Origin: Dokdonella_A soli
Lineage (GTDB): Bacteria; Pseudomonadota; Gammaproteobacteria; Xanthomonadales; Rhodanobacteraceae
Assembly: GCF_039523175.1 (NCBI RefSeq)
Contig: NZ_BAAAEU010000004.1
Span: 62,001 to 126,000, forward strand
Reading direction: 5' to 3'
Length of the DNA: 64,000 nt
Under the pieces are notes generated by a model, which had not been told where the DNA came from, did no database searches, and worked only from the letters and a program-made list of their open reading frames with translations. The translations under genes and the position numbers were made by a program. This document shows, in pieces, positions 51,894-59,686 of this stretch; position 1 is the first letter of the stretch, and each line of letters opens with the position of its first letter.

Positions 51894-51955
51894 TGGCCCT
51901 TCCCCCGTAGAGTGAGCCCAGCGATTCGTAGAGACTCTCCCCAAAGGAGGGTTTC

Positions 51956-52222
51956 ATGCGCAAGTCGAAGTTCAGTGAGAGTCAGATCGCGGAGGTCTTG
52001 AAGGAGGCCGAAGCCGGTGTCGCCGTAGCGGATGTGGCGCGCAAGCACGGTATCAGCGCTGCGACGCTCTACCAGTGGCGGTCCAAGTACGGCGGCATGA
52101 GCGTGTCAGACATGCAGCGGCTGCGGGAGTTGGAGCAGGGGAATGCGCGGCTGAAGCGGATGTACGCGAACCTGAGCCTGGAGCACGAACTGGTCAAAGA
52201 GGTGCTAGCAAAAAATTGGTAA
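51956..52222 (+). CDS. IS3-family transposase OrfA
   Basis: An 88-residue helix-turn-helix DNA-binding protein (MRKSKFSESQIAEVLKEAEAG, VARKHGISAATLYQWRSKYGG) with a leucine-zipper end. A strong AAAGGAGGG site precedes the ATG. Six A residues at 52210-52215 near its end allow a -1 ribosomal frameshift into orfB, giving the OrfAB transposase. Confidence 0.92.
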   Translation: MRKSKFSESQIAEVLKEAEAGVAVADVARKHGISAATLYQWRSKYGGMSVSDMQRLRELEQGNARLKRMYANLSLEHELVKEVLAKNW

Positions 52223-53073
52223 CGCCGGCGCAGCGCCGCGAGGCGGTGAGCTGGCTGCAGGAGACGAGGACGGTGAGCGAGCGCTGCGCGTGTCGAGTGG
52301 TTCGCCAGCCGCGAGCGACGCAACGGCGGCGTCGAGGTCGTCGGGACAAGGCTCCGAAAGCGGAGGCGCGCCTGCTGGACTTGGCGTACGCCCACCCGGC
52401 ATGGGGCTGCCCGAAGCTGCACCAGCAGTTGCGTCGCGAAGGCCATCGGATCAACCACAAGCGCACGGAACGGCTGTACGGTCAGCACGGCTTGGCCCTG
52501 CGTCGCCGGCGCCGTCGCCGGTTGTCCGATCGGGTTCGCCAGCCGCTGGTGCGGCCGCTGCGACCCAATCAATGCTGGTCGATGGACTTCATGAGCGACA
52601 GCCTGGCCGATGGCCGCGCCTATCGCACGTTCAACGTCATCGATGACTATGCCCGCGACGCCTTGGCCATCGAGATCGACATCAGCCTGACGGCGAACCG
52701 TGTTGTTCGAACGCTGGAACAGCGGTGCGAATGGCACGGAGCGCCGGAGGCGATTCGCAGCGACAACAGCCCTGAGTTCCGAAGCGAGACCGTGCAGGCT
52801 TGGGCCAAGGCCAGAAACATCCGCTGGGACTTCATTCAGCCAGGCTGCCCGGCACAGAACGCCTACATCGAGCGGTTCAACGGAACGTATCGGCTCGAGG
52901 TGCTCGATGCCAACGCGTTCCGCACGCTGGACGAAGCGCGAGCGGCCACGGCGGACTGGCTGGCGATCTACAACGAACAACGCACCCATAGCGCCATCGG
53001 TCACCTGCCACCGCTGGCGTTCAAGCAACGACGGCAGCAACGCGAGTCTCTAGAAAAGGCTGGTCTTGGTTGA
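52210..53073 (+). CDS. IS3-family transposase OrfB (made by -1 frameshift from OrfA)
   Basis: About 287 residues from the frameshift (KKLVTPAQRREAVSWLQ) to the stop. Integrase-type DDE residues: Asp in CWSMDFMSDSLADG, Asp in AIRSDNSPEF and Glu in NAYIERFNGTYR. The HTH-like part WGCPKLHQQLRREGHRINHK is present. The second motif reads SDNS rather than the usual SDNG, which may or may not reduce activity. The frame is open to the end, so the enzyme could be functional. Confidence 0.9.
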   Translation, partial: KKLVTPAQRREAVSWLQETRTVSERCACRVVRQPRATQRRRRGRRDKAPKAEARLLDLAYAHPAWGCPKLHQQLRREGHRINHKRTERLYGQHGLALRRRRRRRLSDRVRQPLVRPLRPNQCWSMDFMSDSLADGRAYRTFNVIDDYARDALAIEIDISLTANRVVRTLEQRCEWHGAPEAIRSDNSPEFRSETVQAWAKARNIRWDFIQPGCPAQNAYIERFNGTYRLEVLDANAFRTLDEARAATADWLAIYNEQRTHSAIGHLPPLAFKQRRQQRESLEKAGLG

Positions 53074-53088
53074 GGGGGATTGACCCCA

Positions 53089-53622
53089 TTACCAGTGCGT
53101 GAAGGCGGCGCAACGCTCGCTGTCGGCGGCGGCCAGAGCGCGATACGACGAGTGCATCCGTACGAGTGGGTCGTGTTTTCCGAGCGCGTTGGCGTGGAAG
53201 CTCGACCAGGCGTAGTCGGCCGGGTCCGCGACCATCGCAGCACGTACGGGGTTGAGTTCGATGTAGCGATAGCAGCGCAAGAGGTACGCGGCGCTGCCGA
53301 CCGGGCAGGCTTTGTAGCGTCCCTCCCATAGCGTGCCGGTTCGGTGATAACGGTCATTGAGATAGCGGACATAGCGCCGCCCGAGCGCCTGCATGACGCG
53401 CGCAACGCGGCCGGTTTCTGCCGGCGTCATCAGCAGGTGAACGTGATTGGTCATGAGCACATAGGCGTGGACGGCGCAGTCTTCGCCCATCGCGATTTCG
53501 CGAAGGTCGTTCCGATAACGCTCGTAGTCGACGGCAGAGAAGAAGCACGGCTGCCGATCGTTGCCGCGCTGCACGATGTGTTGGGGAACATGGGCGAGAT
53601 GGAGACGGGGCTGCCTGGCCAT
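53089..53622 (-). pseudogene. REP-associated tyrosine transposase (RAYT), C-terminus lost at the IS3 insertion
   Basis: A 177-residue frame with the Y1/RAYT fold: MARQPRLHLAHVPQHIVQRG, CAVHAYVLMTNHVHLLMTP with the HUH motif (HVHLL), and YRYIELNPVRAAMV with the catalytic Tyr region. It ends early at CAAFTHW, because of a one-base loss and the IS3 end at 53088. A fragment at about 56.4 kb keeps the lost tail (VTASVNDEEIEAIRTHLQRQ ... GRPRKA). RAYTs act on REP palindromes such as those at 39.9, 42.0 and 44.2 kb. The core might still fold, but the basic tail is gone. Confidence 0.85.
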
Positions 53623-53812
53623 ATCGGTGCGTCGCAGAGGAATGCACCAGCGTGGCGCGACAACCGCAACATGTCTGTCGGAGATCACGAATGAGCCTTC
53701 AAGGCGCCTGTTCCGTGCCCGGCTTCACGCCTGCGATGACCTGCCATTGCAATGAAACTTTGCTCCACTGACACTCCAAGCAAAGGGGCCGCACTGACCA
53801 TTCGGGTGACTT

Positions 53813-54736
53813 ATGACACGCAATGATCTTGAGTCGAGCTATGGATGTGCGACGCGTCACTCAGCTGCTCGGACATCGATCTGGCGAAACAGTCTGACTG
53901 TCTTAGCTTGTATCGTCGCGAGCGCAGCCGCGAATGCCGCGTTACCACCAGCGGAGGTGCAAGCGCTCGTCGATCTGTACAACTCCACCGGCGGACCCAA
54001 CTGGACCAGCATCACCGATTGGGCGTCGGCGAGAAACGCCAGCCCGACCCCTGTGTGCTCGCTTGTCACGGGCAGCATCATCTGCGATGCCTCGGGCGCG
54101 CACGTGATCGGCATCAATCTGTACAACAACAACCTGATCGGGACCTTGCCGAGTTCGCTCGGAAATCTGACTGAGCTTCAGACGTTCCAAGTCGGCTACA
54201 ACCAATTGAGCGGGTCGATTCCCTCCCTCAATGGCTTGAGCAAGCTGCAAAAATTCTATGCATATGCCAATCATTTGAGCGGGTCGATACCTGCGCTGAG
54301 CGGCATGAGCAACCTGGTCGAATTCAACGTTGCCTCCAATGACCTGACCGGGCCGATTCCTCCGCTCACCAGCCTGCCCGCTTTGAAAGCGATCAATATC
54401 GGATACAACCAATTGAGCGGAGTGATTCCGCCGTTGTCAGGCGCCCAACTGCCACTGCTGGACTATCTTGAAGTGGATCACAACCGCCTTCGCGGATCGA
54501 TCCCGGACCTGAGCAGCATGACCGTACTGACAGCGTTCTATGCCGGATTCAATCGCATGAACGGTCGCGCCCCGACTCCGCCCTTACCCAGCAGCCTGGT
54601 CCAGGGTGCGACCACGCTGTGCCCGAACTATCTCGCCGCAACGCCCAGCAGCGTCTGGGACACCGCTACGATGAGCGCACCGTGGTATGCAAATTGCGAC
54701 ACGGATACGATTTTCATCGACGACATGGAGCTCTAG
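53813..54736 (+). CDS. Secreted leucine-rich-repeat protein of plant-type LRR
   Basis: A 307-residue secreted protein. A long signal peptide (to about ANAALPPAE, residue 40) is followed by an LRRNT-like cap (ALVDLYNSTGGPNWTS, CSLVTGSIIC) and about six LRRs of the plant extracellular kind (LxGxIPxL: NNLIGTLPSSLGNLTELQTF, NQLSGSIPSLNGLSKLQKF, NHLSGSIPALSGMSNLVEF). The C-terminus TDTIFIDDMEL resembles the short DxIFxxGFE-like tails frequent on exported proteins of Rhodanobacteraceae, whose role is unknown. The gene is followed directly by an IS end. A binding or adhesion role is likely. Confidence 0.87.
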   Translation: MTRNDLESSYGCATRHSAARTSIWRNSLTVLACIVASAAANAALPPAEVQALVDLYNSTGGPNWTSITDWASARNASPTPVCSLVTGSIICDASGAHVIGINLYNNNLIGTLPSSLGNLTELQTFQVGYNQLSGSIPSLNGLSKLQKFYAYANHLSGSIPALSGMSNLVEFNVASNDLTGPIPPLTSLPALKAINIGYNQLSGVIPPLSGAQLPLLDYLEVDHNRLRGSIPDLSSMTVLTAFYAGFNRMNGRAPTPPLPSSLVQGATTLCPNYLAATPSSVWDTATMSAPWYANCDTDTIFIDDMEL

Positions 54737-54739
54737 CAG

Positions 54740-54980
54740 CCTGTTGAGAAACGCTCGCCCGCGCTGCTTGTCAGACGCGATCAATCACAAGGCAAGTCGA
54801 TCGATGCGCGGAGCGGATGCGCAGCAACTGGGAATGTTCTCGTATGTGTCGGTGGAGGAACGCGTGCCGGCGGACCATCCGATCCGCAAGCGGCGCGCGC
54901 TGGTCGATGCGACCTTGAAGGAATTCGACGACGTGCTCGCCGCGCGCTGCGCGGCCGGGGGGCGCGAGTCCATCCTGCCG
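54740..54980 (+). pseudogene. Truncated IS5/IS1182-type transposase start
   Basis: AGCAGCCTGTTGAGAAACG right after the LRR stop resembles a terminal inverted repeat. From the ATG at 54804 the frame reads MRGADAQQLGMFSYVSVEERV, PADHPIRKRRALVDATLKEF and RESILPED, the conserved start of IS1182/IS5-type transposases. It breaks off at about 54980, where a RAYT 3' relic begins. Roughly 60 of the 400-plus residues remain. Confidence 0.75.
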
Positions 54981-54993
54981 GAGGATACCGGGG

Positions 54994-55045
54994 GCAGAGT
55001 GCAGGCCCGCACGACGCCCCAGTTGAGCCTCGATGGCCTCGTGCT
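54994..55045 (-). repeat. RAYT 3'-end relic
   Basis: On the minus strand this reads AIEAQLGRRAGLHSA, matching AAIEARLGRRAGPAK near the end of the RAYT fragment at 56.3 kb and the relic at the window end. It abuts the truncated transposase on one side and the lipase stop on the other. Confidence 0.65.
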
Positions 55046-55054
55046 TCCCCTCCT

Positions 55055-56200
55055 TCACAGATTGCCAGCGGGTCCGTAGATGCCGGCATACATGCTGGCG
55101 CAGTCCGTGGTGCACGTCGTCGTGAGCATGCTGCGGATGATCGCGCCGGAATTGCTGAGTGAGCGGAAGTGGCCGACGCCGTTGCTGGTGTCGCCGCCGC
55201 CAGCGTTGTAGGGACTGCCGTCGGCCCAGTTCCAGTCGTACTGGTAGGTACTGTTGCCGAAGCCGACGTTCACTTGCGCGATCACGTTGCTTCGGGCATT
55301 GAACAGCGCGCCACTGGGGCAGGTCCCGGCGTAGCTGGCCGTGAAGCAATGCACCTGGTCGTAGAGGCCGGCGGTGATCGTGTAGAAGCGGATGCCAGTC
55401 AAGCTCGCGGGTAGGGTGCGCAGGCTGCCGCTGCCGCTGCCGGTCCAGCGGTTGTAGCCGTAGTACGGCACGCCCGAACTCGGATAGAGGCCGAACGTGT
55501 AGTAGTCGTATGGCCAGACGTAGGCTTCCGCGTTGCAGGTGGGCGCATAGGTCGATTCGTAACCGGTGTACAGGCAGGTCTGCAAGCCGCGGATGCCGCC
55601 GCCGATGTTGATGAAGCGGCGGATGCTGCCCTGATAGCCGTAGTACTGGATCGTGGCGAGGCCCATCGACGAACCGAGCGAATGCGCCACGATGTCGACC
55701 TGCGACTTGCCGGTGTAGGCCTTCACCTTGTCGATGAAGCTCTTGATGAGGTTGTAGGTGTAGGGCTCGTGGTAGTTGTACTGCGGGTTCTGACGCTCGA
55801 CGTCGGACAGGTAGGTCACGCCGAACAGCTCGCAATCGTTGTAGCCGGCGGCCTTGAGTTCCTGGTAGACCGAGCGGGTCGGCGTGGTGTAGCCGTTGAC
55901 TGTGCCGGGCGGCATGTCGAAGCTCGCCGCGAGATCGCCATTGCCGTGCAGGAACACCACGGGCGTCTTGCCGGCCGTGCAGTTGCCGCCGCCGAAGCCG
56001 CCGTAGCCGACATTGGGATTGAAGCCGCCGGCATATTGGGTGGTGGTGGTCGTGCAGGTGTATCCGTTGTTGCCGCTGCATTGAAGCGCGGCGGCCTGGC
56101 CTGCCCACAACAGGGCCAGACCGCAGATCAATCCGATGAGACGGCCCGGTACGCGGCGCGGTGCGGGGGCGGGGTGCGGATCGAGCGATGCGCGGATCAT
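55055..56200 (-). CDS. Secreted lipase-like alpha/beta-hydrolase
   Basis: A 381-residue secreted protein. The ATG at 56200 has a GGAGGAG site and gives a signal with helix LIGLICGLALLWAGQAAA (mature from about residue 38). The hydrolase fold shows VVFLHGNGDLAASFD (oxyanion), and VDIVAHSLGSSMGLATI with nucleophile Ser in AHSLG. Many cysteines (CSGNNGYTC, TTTCTTDCAS) suggest disulfides. Acid and His are probably Asp in AGLYDQVHCF and His in GVGHFRSLSNSG. The family resembles secreted lipases and PHA-type depolymerases. It is flanked by RAYT relics on both sides. Confidence 0.88.
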   Translation of the reverse strand: MIRASLDPHPAPAPRRVPGRLIGLICGLALLWAGQAAALQCSGNNGYTCTTTTTQYAGGFNPNVGYGGFGGGNCTAGKTPVVFLHGNGDLAASFDMPPGTVNGYTTPTRSVYQELKAAGYNDCELFGVTYLSDVERQNPQYNYHEPYTYNLIKSFIDKVKAYTGKSQVDIVAHSLGSSMGLATIQYYGYQGSIRRFINIGGGIRGLQTCLYTGYESTYAPTCNAEAYVWPYDYYTFGLYPSSGVPYYGYNRWTGSGSGSLRTLPASLTGIRFYTITAGLYDQVHCFTASYAGTCPSGALFNARSNVIAQVNVGFGNSTYQYDWNWADGSPYNAGGGDTSNGVGHFRSLSNSGAIIRSMLTTTCTTDCASMYAGIYGPAGNL

Positions 56201-56289
56201 GGGCGACTCCTCCGGTAGCGGCTGTCGAGGCGTCGCGATCATGCGCCGGCGTATCGGTCGCTCCCACTGTACGAAAGGGCAATGAACCG

Positions 56290-56650
56290 GAAACCGGGAC
56301 AGAGTGCACTTTCTCCGACGATCCGCGCCTTTCGTGGCCTGCCGATCTTCGCCGGGCCCGCACGACGCCCCAGTCGAGCCTCGATCGCTGCGCGAGAATG
56401 CTGTGATCCGAATGCGCGCTGACGCTGAAGGTGCGTGCGTATCGCCTCGATCTCCTCGTCATTGACGGATGCTGTGACCAGCGCGCGATAGGCGGCGCAA
56501 CGCTCGCTGTCGGCGACGGCCAGAGCTCGATACGACGAGTGCGTCAGTACGAGCGGGTCGTGTTTTCCGAGCGCGTTGGCGTAGAAACTCGACCAGGCGT
56601 AGTCGGCCCGGTCCGCGACTATCGCGGCACGTACGGATTGAGTTCGATGT
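56290..56650 (-). pseudogene. RAYT 3' fragment
   Basis: The minus strand carries the C-terminal half of a RAYT: VRAAIVADRADYAWSS, YANALGKHDPLVLTHSSYRA, then SVNDEEIEAIRTHLQRQ, AAIEARLGRRAGPAKIGRPR and KARIVGESALCPGF. It corresponds to the part of the 53 kb RAYT lost at the IS3 insertion plus the segment before it. The N-terminal catalytic half is absent. It lies between the lipase gene and the DUF2975 operon. Confidence 0.8.
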
Positions 56651-56670
56651 CAGAAAGGAATCAGGTTCAT

Positions 56671-57123
56671 TTATCGGTTGACCACTTTCCGCGGCCACGC
56701 AAAGTACATCCTCCACGCATACCCCCACGGCACCACCGCCGCCAGCAGCGGCAGCGCGAGGAACGATCCGGCGACGTCGCCGGTGGGCGTTCCCCACAAC
56801 ATGTCGACGCGCCACAGCGGCCAGGCGACGAAGGCGAGCCAGATCGTCTTGTAGCCGATGGTGAAGAACATCAGCGGCAGCCAGCGCAGCGGGCGGAACA
56901 GCCCGAACAGCGCGAGCGCGGGATAGGTGGCCCATACGGCGATAGCAACCGCGCGCACCGGATCCCATGCGCCGGCGTGCGTCAGCAGTCCGCGCCAGGC
57001 GCTCGGTGCGACGAACACGAGCATCAGGAAATAGAACAGGCGCAGACCCCAGAGCTGCACGGGGCGGACACCCTCGTGGCGCGGATCGGGGGTGAAGAAC
57101 CGAACGAACGGGTTGACGGGCAT
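56671..57123 (-). CDS. Small four-helix membrane protein, function unknown
   Basis: A 150-residue membrane protein with about four helices (LRLFYFLMLVFVAPSAW, AVAIAVWATYPALALFGLF, LPLMFFTIGYKTIWLAFVAW, LALPLLAAVVPWGYAWRMYF). It opens PVNPFVRFFTPDPRHEGVR. It follows the XRE regulator gene by four bases, so it is the third gene of an operon that begins with the DUF2975 gene. I do not recognise the family; a transport or modulator role is possible. Confidence 0.8.
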   Translation of the reverse strand: MPVNPFVRFFTPDPRHEGVRPVQLWGLRLFYFLMLVFVAPSAWRGLLTHAGAWDPVRAVAIAVWATYPALALFGLFRPLRWLPLMFFTIGYKTIWLAFVAWPLWRVDMLWGTPTGDVAGSFLALPLLAAVVPWGYAWRMYFAWPRKVVNR

Positions 57124-57127
57124 GACA

Positions 57128-57349
57128 TCACTCCTCGGCAGGCAGCGCGAGATCGAAGGCGAGCAGGTCGCCGGGCTGGCACTCGAGCGCCGCGCAGATC
57201 GCCTCGAGCGTGGAGAAGCGGATCGCCTTCGCCTTGCCGGTCTTGAGGATCGACAGATTGGCGAGGGTGATGTCGACGCGCGTGGCGAGGTCGGTGAGCG
57301 TCATGCGGCGCGCGTGCAGCATTTCGTCGAGGCGGACGACGATCGCCAT
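57128..57349 (-). CDS. Small XRE-family regulator (YozG-like)
   Basis: A 73-residue helix-turn-helix protein: AIVVRLDEMLHARRMTLTDL, ATRVDITLANLSILKTGKAK, then AIRFSTLEAICAALECQPGDLLAF. It is short and dimerises through nothing beyond the HTH, like YozG proteins that usually follow a DUF2975 membrane protein, as here. It likely represses its own operon at the double TATCG-N5-CGATA site upstream. The start at 57349 is one base after the DUF2975 stop. Confidence 0.9.
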   Translation of the reverse strand: MAIVVRLDEMLHARRMTLTDLATRVDITLANLSILKTGKAKAIRFSTLEAICAALECQPGDLLAFDLALPAEE

Positions 57350-57350
57350 G

Positions 57351-57860
57351 TCACACCGTTCCTTCGAGGTCGGCGCGCATGCGCGCGCCCTGCGCGAACA
57401 CACCGGACAGCACGAACAGCAGCAGCACGGCCAGCCATGGCGCGAACGAGAAGCCGCCGAGCCTTCCCGGCTCCCACACCGCAGACGCGATCGCGGTGAC
57501 GGCCATGCGCAGCACCTCCAGCACCAGCACGCTCCATGCAATCGCGTTTAGGCGTTGCGCGTTCTGCAGGATGAACGGGTCGCCGCTGCGCACGGTGTCG
57601 ATCATCGCGAGCAACTGTCGCAGGACCGTGTGCACGATCAGCGCGGCGATGAAGCCGATGAGAACGATCGCGCGTAGTCCGTTCCCCAGCTGCGGATGCG
57701 TCGACGCGAAATCGCCGAGCGGCCGCGTCGGCCAGCCCTCGATGAAGAAGCTTGCGACCAGCAGCACGGCGAGGCCGGCGGCGTAGAGCAGGTTGAGGAT
57801 GGTCAAGCCCTGGATGACCGGACGGGCGACGGCTAGGGCATGGGCGGATGAGCGGGTCAT
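57351..57860 (-). CDS. DUF2975 family membrane protein
   Basis: A 169-residue membrane protein with four helices (about 15-40, 65-90, 110-135, 140-160). Typical DUF2975 stretches are RQLLAMIDTVRSGDPFILQNAQRLNAIAW, quoted in pieces, and GVFAQGARMRADLEGTV at the C-terminus. It opens the operon with a small XRE regulator and another membrane protein. In other bacteria such pairs behave as a membrane modulator with its repressor; the ligand is unknown. An operator with dyad symmetry lies about 20 to 60 bases upstream. Confidence 0.9.
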   Translation of the reverse strand: MTRSSAHALAVARPVIQGLTILNLLYAAGLAVLLVASFFIEGWPTRPLGDFASTHPQLGNGLRAIVLIGFIAALIVHTVLRQLLAMIDTVRSGDPFILQNAQRLNAIAWSVLVLEVLRMAVTAIASAVWEPGRLGGFSFAPWLAVLLLFVLSGVFAQGARMRADLEGTV

Positions 57861-57880
57861 GGTGGTTCTCCACGGCTTAT

Positions 57881-57919
57881 TTATCGCAAAACGATAATAA
57901 CCATATCGTTGAGCGATAA
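57881..57919. promoter_or_regulatory. Double TATCG-N5-CGATA operator upstream of the DUF2975 operon
   Basis: TATCG-CAAAA-CGATA (57882-57896) and TATCG-TTGAG-CGATA (57904-57918) are two palindromes exactly 22 bases apart, themselves mirror images around 57900 (TTATCGC / GCGATAA outer arms). Two helical turns between centres favour cooperative binding of two dimers, most likely of the XRE protein encoded in the operon. The site is about 20 bases before the DUF2975 start. Confidence 0.8.
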
Positions 57920-58195
57920 GAATAGGCCGGAAGACACCCCTGCCTGGGCCAAATGGAGCGGAGTGTTCCGATTTCCTCTCACCCGCCGCGCTCCGCGCGT
58001 CGGTCTCTCCACGAGCGGGAGAGGCGAACAGCGCAATGCGGTCGCGCGGCTGCGGTCGTGTCCCGCCCAGCACGCCGTTTCCCGCCTTTGGAGTGAGCTG
58101 GGATTCGCGGCCCAGCCTACGGGCTGAGCGCGTCGACGCGAGACCGGGAGAAGGGACGGAAAGGGGGAGTAATTCGATAGGCCCCTAGTGCCCGA
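57920..58195. other. Intergenic region with a Xanthomonadales-like GGGAGAGG repeat motif
   Basis: No gene. CCTCTCACCCGCCGCGCTCCGCGCG and CGAGCGGGAGAGG near 57972-58024 (given in parts) form a loose dyad of the kind seen around intergenic repeats in this group. It separates the DUF2975 operon from the 97-residue protein, both on the minus strand. Confidence 0.4.
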
Positions 58196-58489
58196 CTACT
58201 GCGACTGAGCCGGGGTCATCTGCGCAGCCTGTTCTGGTGGCGGCTGCAGCTTCACCGCCAGTTCCTCAAGCGCAGCGATCTCTTCGTTCAGCGCATCGTG
58301 CAGCTCGCTTTGGCGAGTCATCAGCGTCTCGATCGGTTCAGCCCGCTTGAGCTTCTTCAGCTCGCCATCGAACAGCAGCCACTGCGCTGTCAGGGTCTCG
58401 ACATTGTTCTTCGCGTAGTGACGCATCTCCTTGAGCTGCGCCAAAACGCCGTTGATATGCTCGAACGGGGTCTTCGTGTCCGTAGACAT
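58196..58489 (-). CDS. Small coiled-coil protein, function unknown
   Basis: A 97-residue, mostly helical, cytosolic protein: STDTKTPFEHINGVLAQLKE, YAKNNVETLTAQWLLFDGEL and ELHDALNEEIAALEELAVKL, then a Pro/Gln/Ala-rich tail. Heptad-like spacing suggests a coiled coil. There is an AGAGGTCGCC before the ATG. I do not recognise the family. It is divergent from the two small genes at 59 kb. Confidence 0.7.
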   Translation of the reverse strand: MSTDTKTPFEHINGVLAQLKEMRHYAKNNVETLTAQWLLFDGELKKLKRAEPIETLMTRQSELHDALNEEIAALEELAVKLQPPPEQAAQMTPAQSQ

Positions 58490-58972
58490 GGCGACCTCTT
58501 TTGTCGTAGATCAGCAGCAGCGCCCCCGGGGTCCCGCGGACGGTTGTGCCACCCAAAGCATCGAGCGTCGCGCGATTCGGGGCTCATGTCTACACTGTAT
58601 CTTTACAGGTTTCGTCCAATTTTCCACCGTGGTATACAGCGCGCCTGCCTGGTTCGTGTCGGAAGCGGTGATTGCAGCGCTAGGCCGCGAAGCACGGTCA
58701 TCCGGGCCGATGCTCCAGTGCGACAGACATGCCGATCATCTGTGGCCGCCCTGCCGCTCGGACGGCGATGGCCAACGCTTGCCAAACGAATGGGACCGGC
58801 CCAAGGGATCGCTGATCCTGACAACCATCCCTCTACGCAGGGACGCGCCTGCACGGATCGAGCACCAGGATGGTGGCTCGCGGAGCCGGGTGTGGGTCTT
58901 GCCGTGCCCGGCAAAGTCCTGAAGAACCCAAGGCAGGGTTGTTCGGACGTTCCCTGAAGAGGAGATACGGCA
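58490..58972. other. 483-base intergenic region
   Basis: No gene supported; frames on both strands lack coding character. It should hold promoters for the divergent genes at 58489 and 58973. A GAAGAGGAG ribosome site lies just before 58973. Confidence 0.4.
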
Positions 58973-59206
58973 ATGGCGTCGTCGAACCAAGTGACTCAGA
59001 ATGGAAATACAACGCTGAACTGGGTGCTGAGCGGCGGCATTTCGAACCACGAAGTCGTCGTCGTCGAACTCGACAACACGACACCCAACACCGGTGTGCA
59101 GATATCGAATGTTCGCGGATTCATCAGTCCGAACCGGTATTCGTTCGACATCACGGTTGCCGGTCCCGACGCGGTCGCGTTTCGCATCAACAGCACGGGG
59201 GTCTAG
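58973..59206 (+). CDS. Small beta-rich protein, function unknown
   Basis: A 77-residue protein with no signal peptide or membrane helix. It is rich in Asn, Thr, Ser and Val (NQVTQNGNTTLNWVLSGGIS, EVVVVELDNTTPNTGVQISN, FDITVAGPDAVAFRINSTGV), in alternating patterns that suggest a small beta-sandwich. A GAGGAG site precedes the ATG, so expression is plausible. The next gene begins two bases after its stop, so the two are coupled. I do not recognise the family. Confidence 0.65.
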   Translation: MASSNQVTQNGNTTLNWVLSGGISNHEVVVVELDNTTPNTGVQISNVRGFISPNRYSFDITVAGPDAVAFRINSTGV

Positions 59207-59208
59207 CC

Positions 59209-59406
59209 ATGAAAGTTCAAGCGTTGAAGGACAGCAAGGGCAATCTGATCGCAACGTTCGAGCAGCCGGCAGGGTCCGGCCCCAAGCTCGAGCCGCACCC
59301 CCAGAATGGACACGCAGCCGAAGTCATGGAGGTTGCGCATGAGTACGTGAGACAGCTTCATGTCATCTACAAACCGGGCCAAGCCAGCGCCAGCGCCAGG
59401 AAGTGA
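59209..59406 (+). CDS. Small protein coupled to the previous gene, function unknown
   Basis: A 65-residue cytosolic protein: MKVQALKDSKGNLIATFEQP, SGPKLEPHPQNGHAAEVMEV, then HEYVRQLHVIYKPGQASASA. An N-terminal beta-hairpin and a helix with two histidines are likely. It starts two bases after the preceding stop and ends before a strong hairpin. I do not recognise it; the tight pairing with the upstream gene suggests a joint function. Confidence 0.65.
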   Translation: MKVQALKDSKGNLIATFEQPAGSGPKLEPHPQNGHAAEVMEVAHEYVRQLHVIYKPGQASASARK

Positions 59407-59462
59407 CGTGTCGGCCCAGCTTTAGCACAGCTTCCGAACAACCACGGTGTGCGATGCCCGAC

Positions 59463-59505
59463 CGTCGCGCCGGACCCCCGCCTCTCAGGGGCGTTCGGCG
59501 CGACG
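59463..59505 (+). terminator. Strong hairpin after the small gene pair, possible terminator
   Basis: CGTCGCGCCGGACCCCCG (59463-59480) faces GGGGCGTTCGGCGCGACG (59488-59505): an 18-base stem with two mismatches and a seven-base loop. No T-run follows, so it may be a transcript-end stabiliser or a repeat-like element rather than a classic terminator. Confidence 0.5.
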
Positions 59506-59686
59506 ATCGTACGACCAATGGAAAAGTGATGGAGGATCGTGTCCGCATCAGGATGTGACGGCGCGCGCCATGCGAAACGTCCACTGTTCGGCGAAATGGT
59601 GACCCCGGTTTCGTTTCCAAAACGATTGATATGGGCCGTCAGGCACAGTTAGTAAACATGACGCGTAGCGCAAAGCGAGCGCAAGG

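Larger units (their letters stand above)
51894..53088 (+). mobile_element. IS3-family element (IS407-like), about 1.2 kb
   Basis: The element carries orfA and orfB. Its right end can be placed because the RAYT gene on the other side is interrupted exactly where AATGGGGTCAATCCCCC begins (reverse strand); the right terminal sequence thus reads TGGGGTCAATCCCCC inward. A weaker partner, TGGCCCTTCCCCC, starts near 51894. Length fits the family. No target duplication was identified. Intact reading frames suggest it may still be active. Confidence 0.75.

Noticed and set aside
54771..56462. A 563-codon minus-strand frame
   Set aside because: Out of phase with the lipase, which has a signal peptide, ribosome site and catalytic motif; this frame is Arg/His/Gln-rich noise that also crosses RAYT relics.
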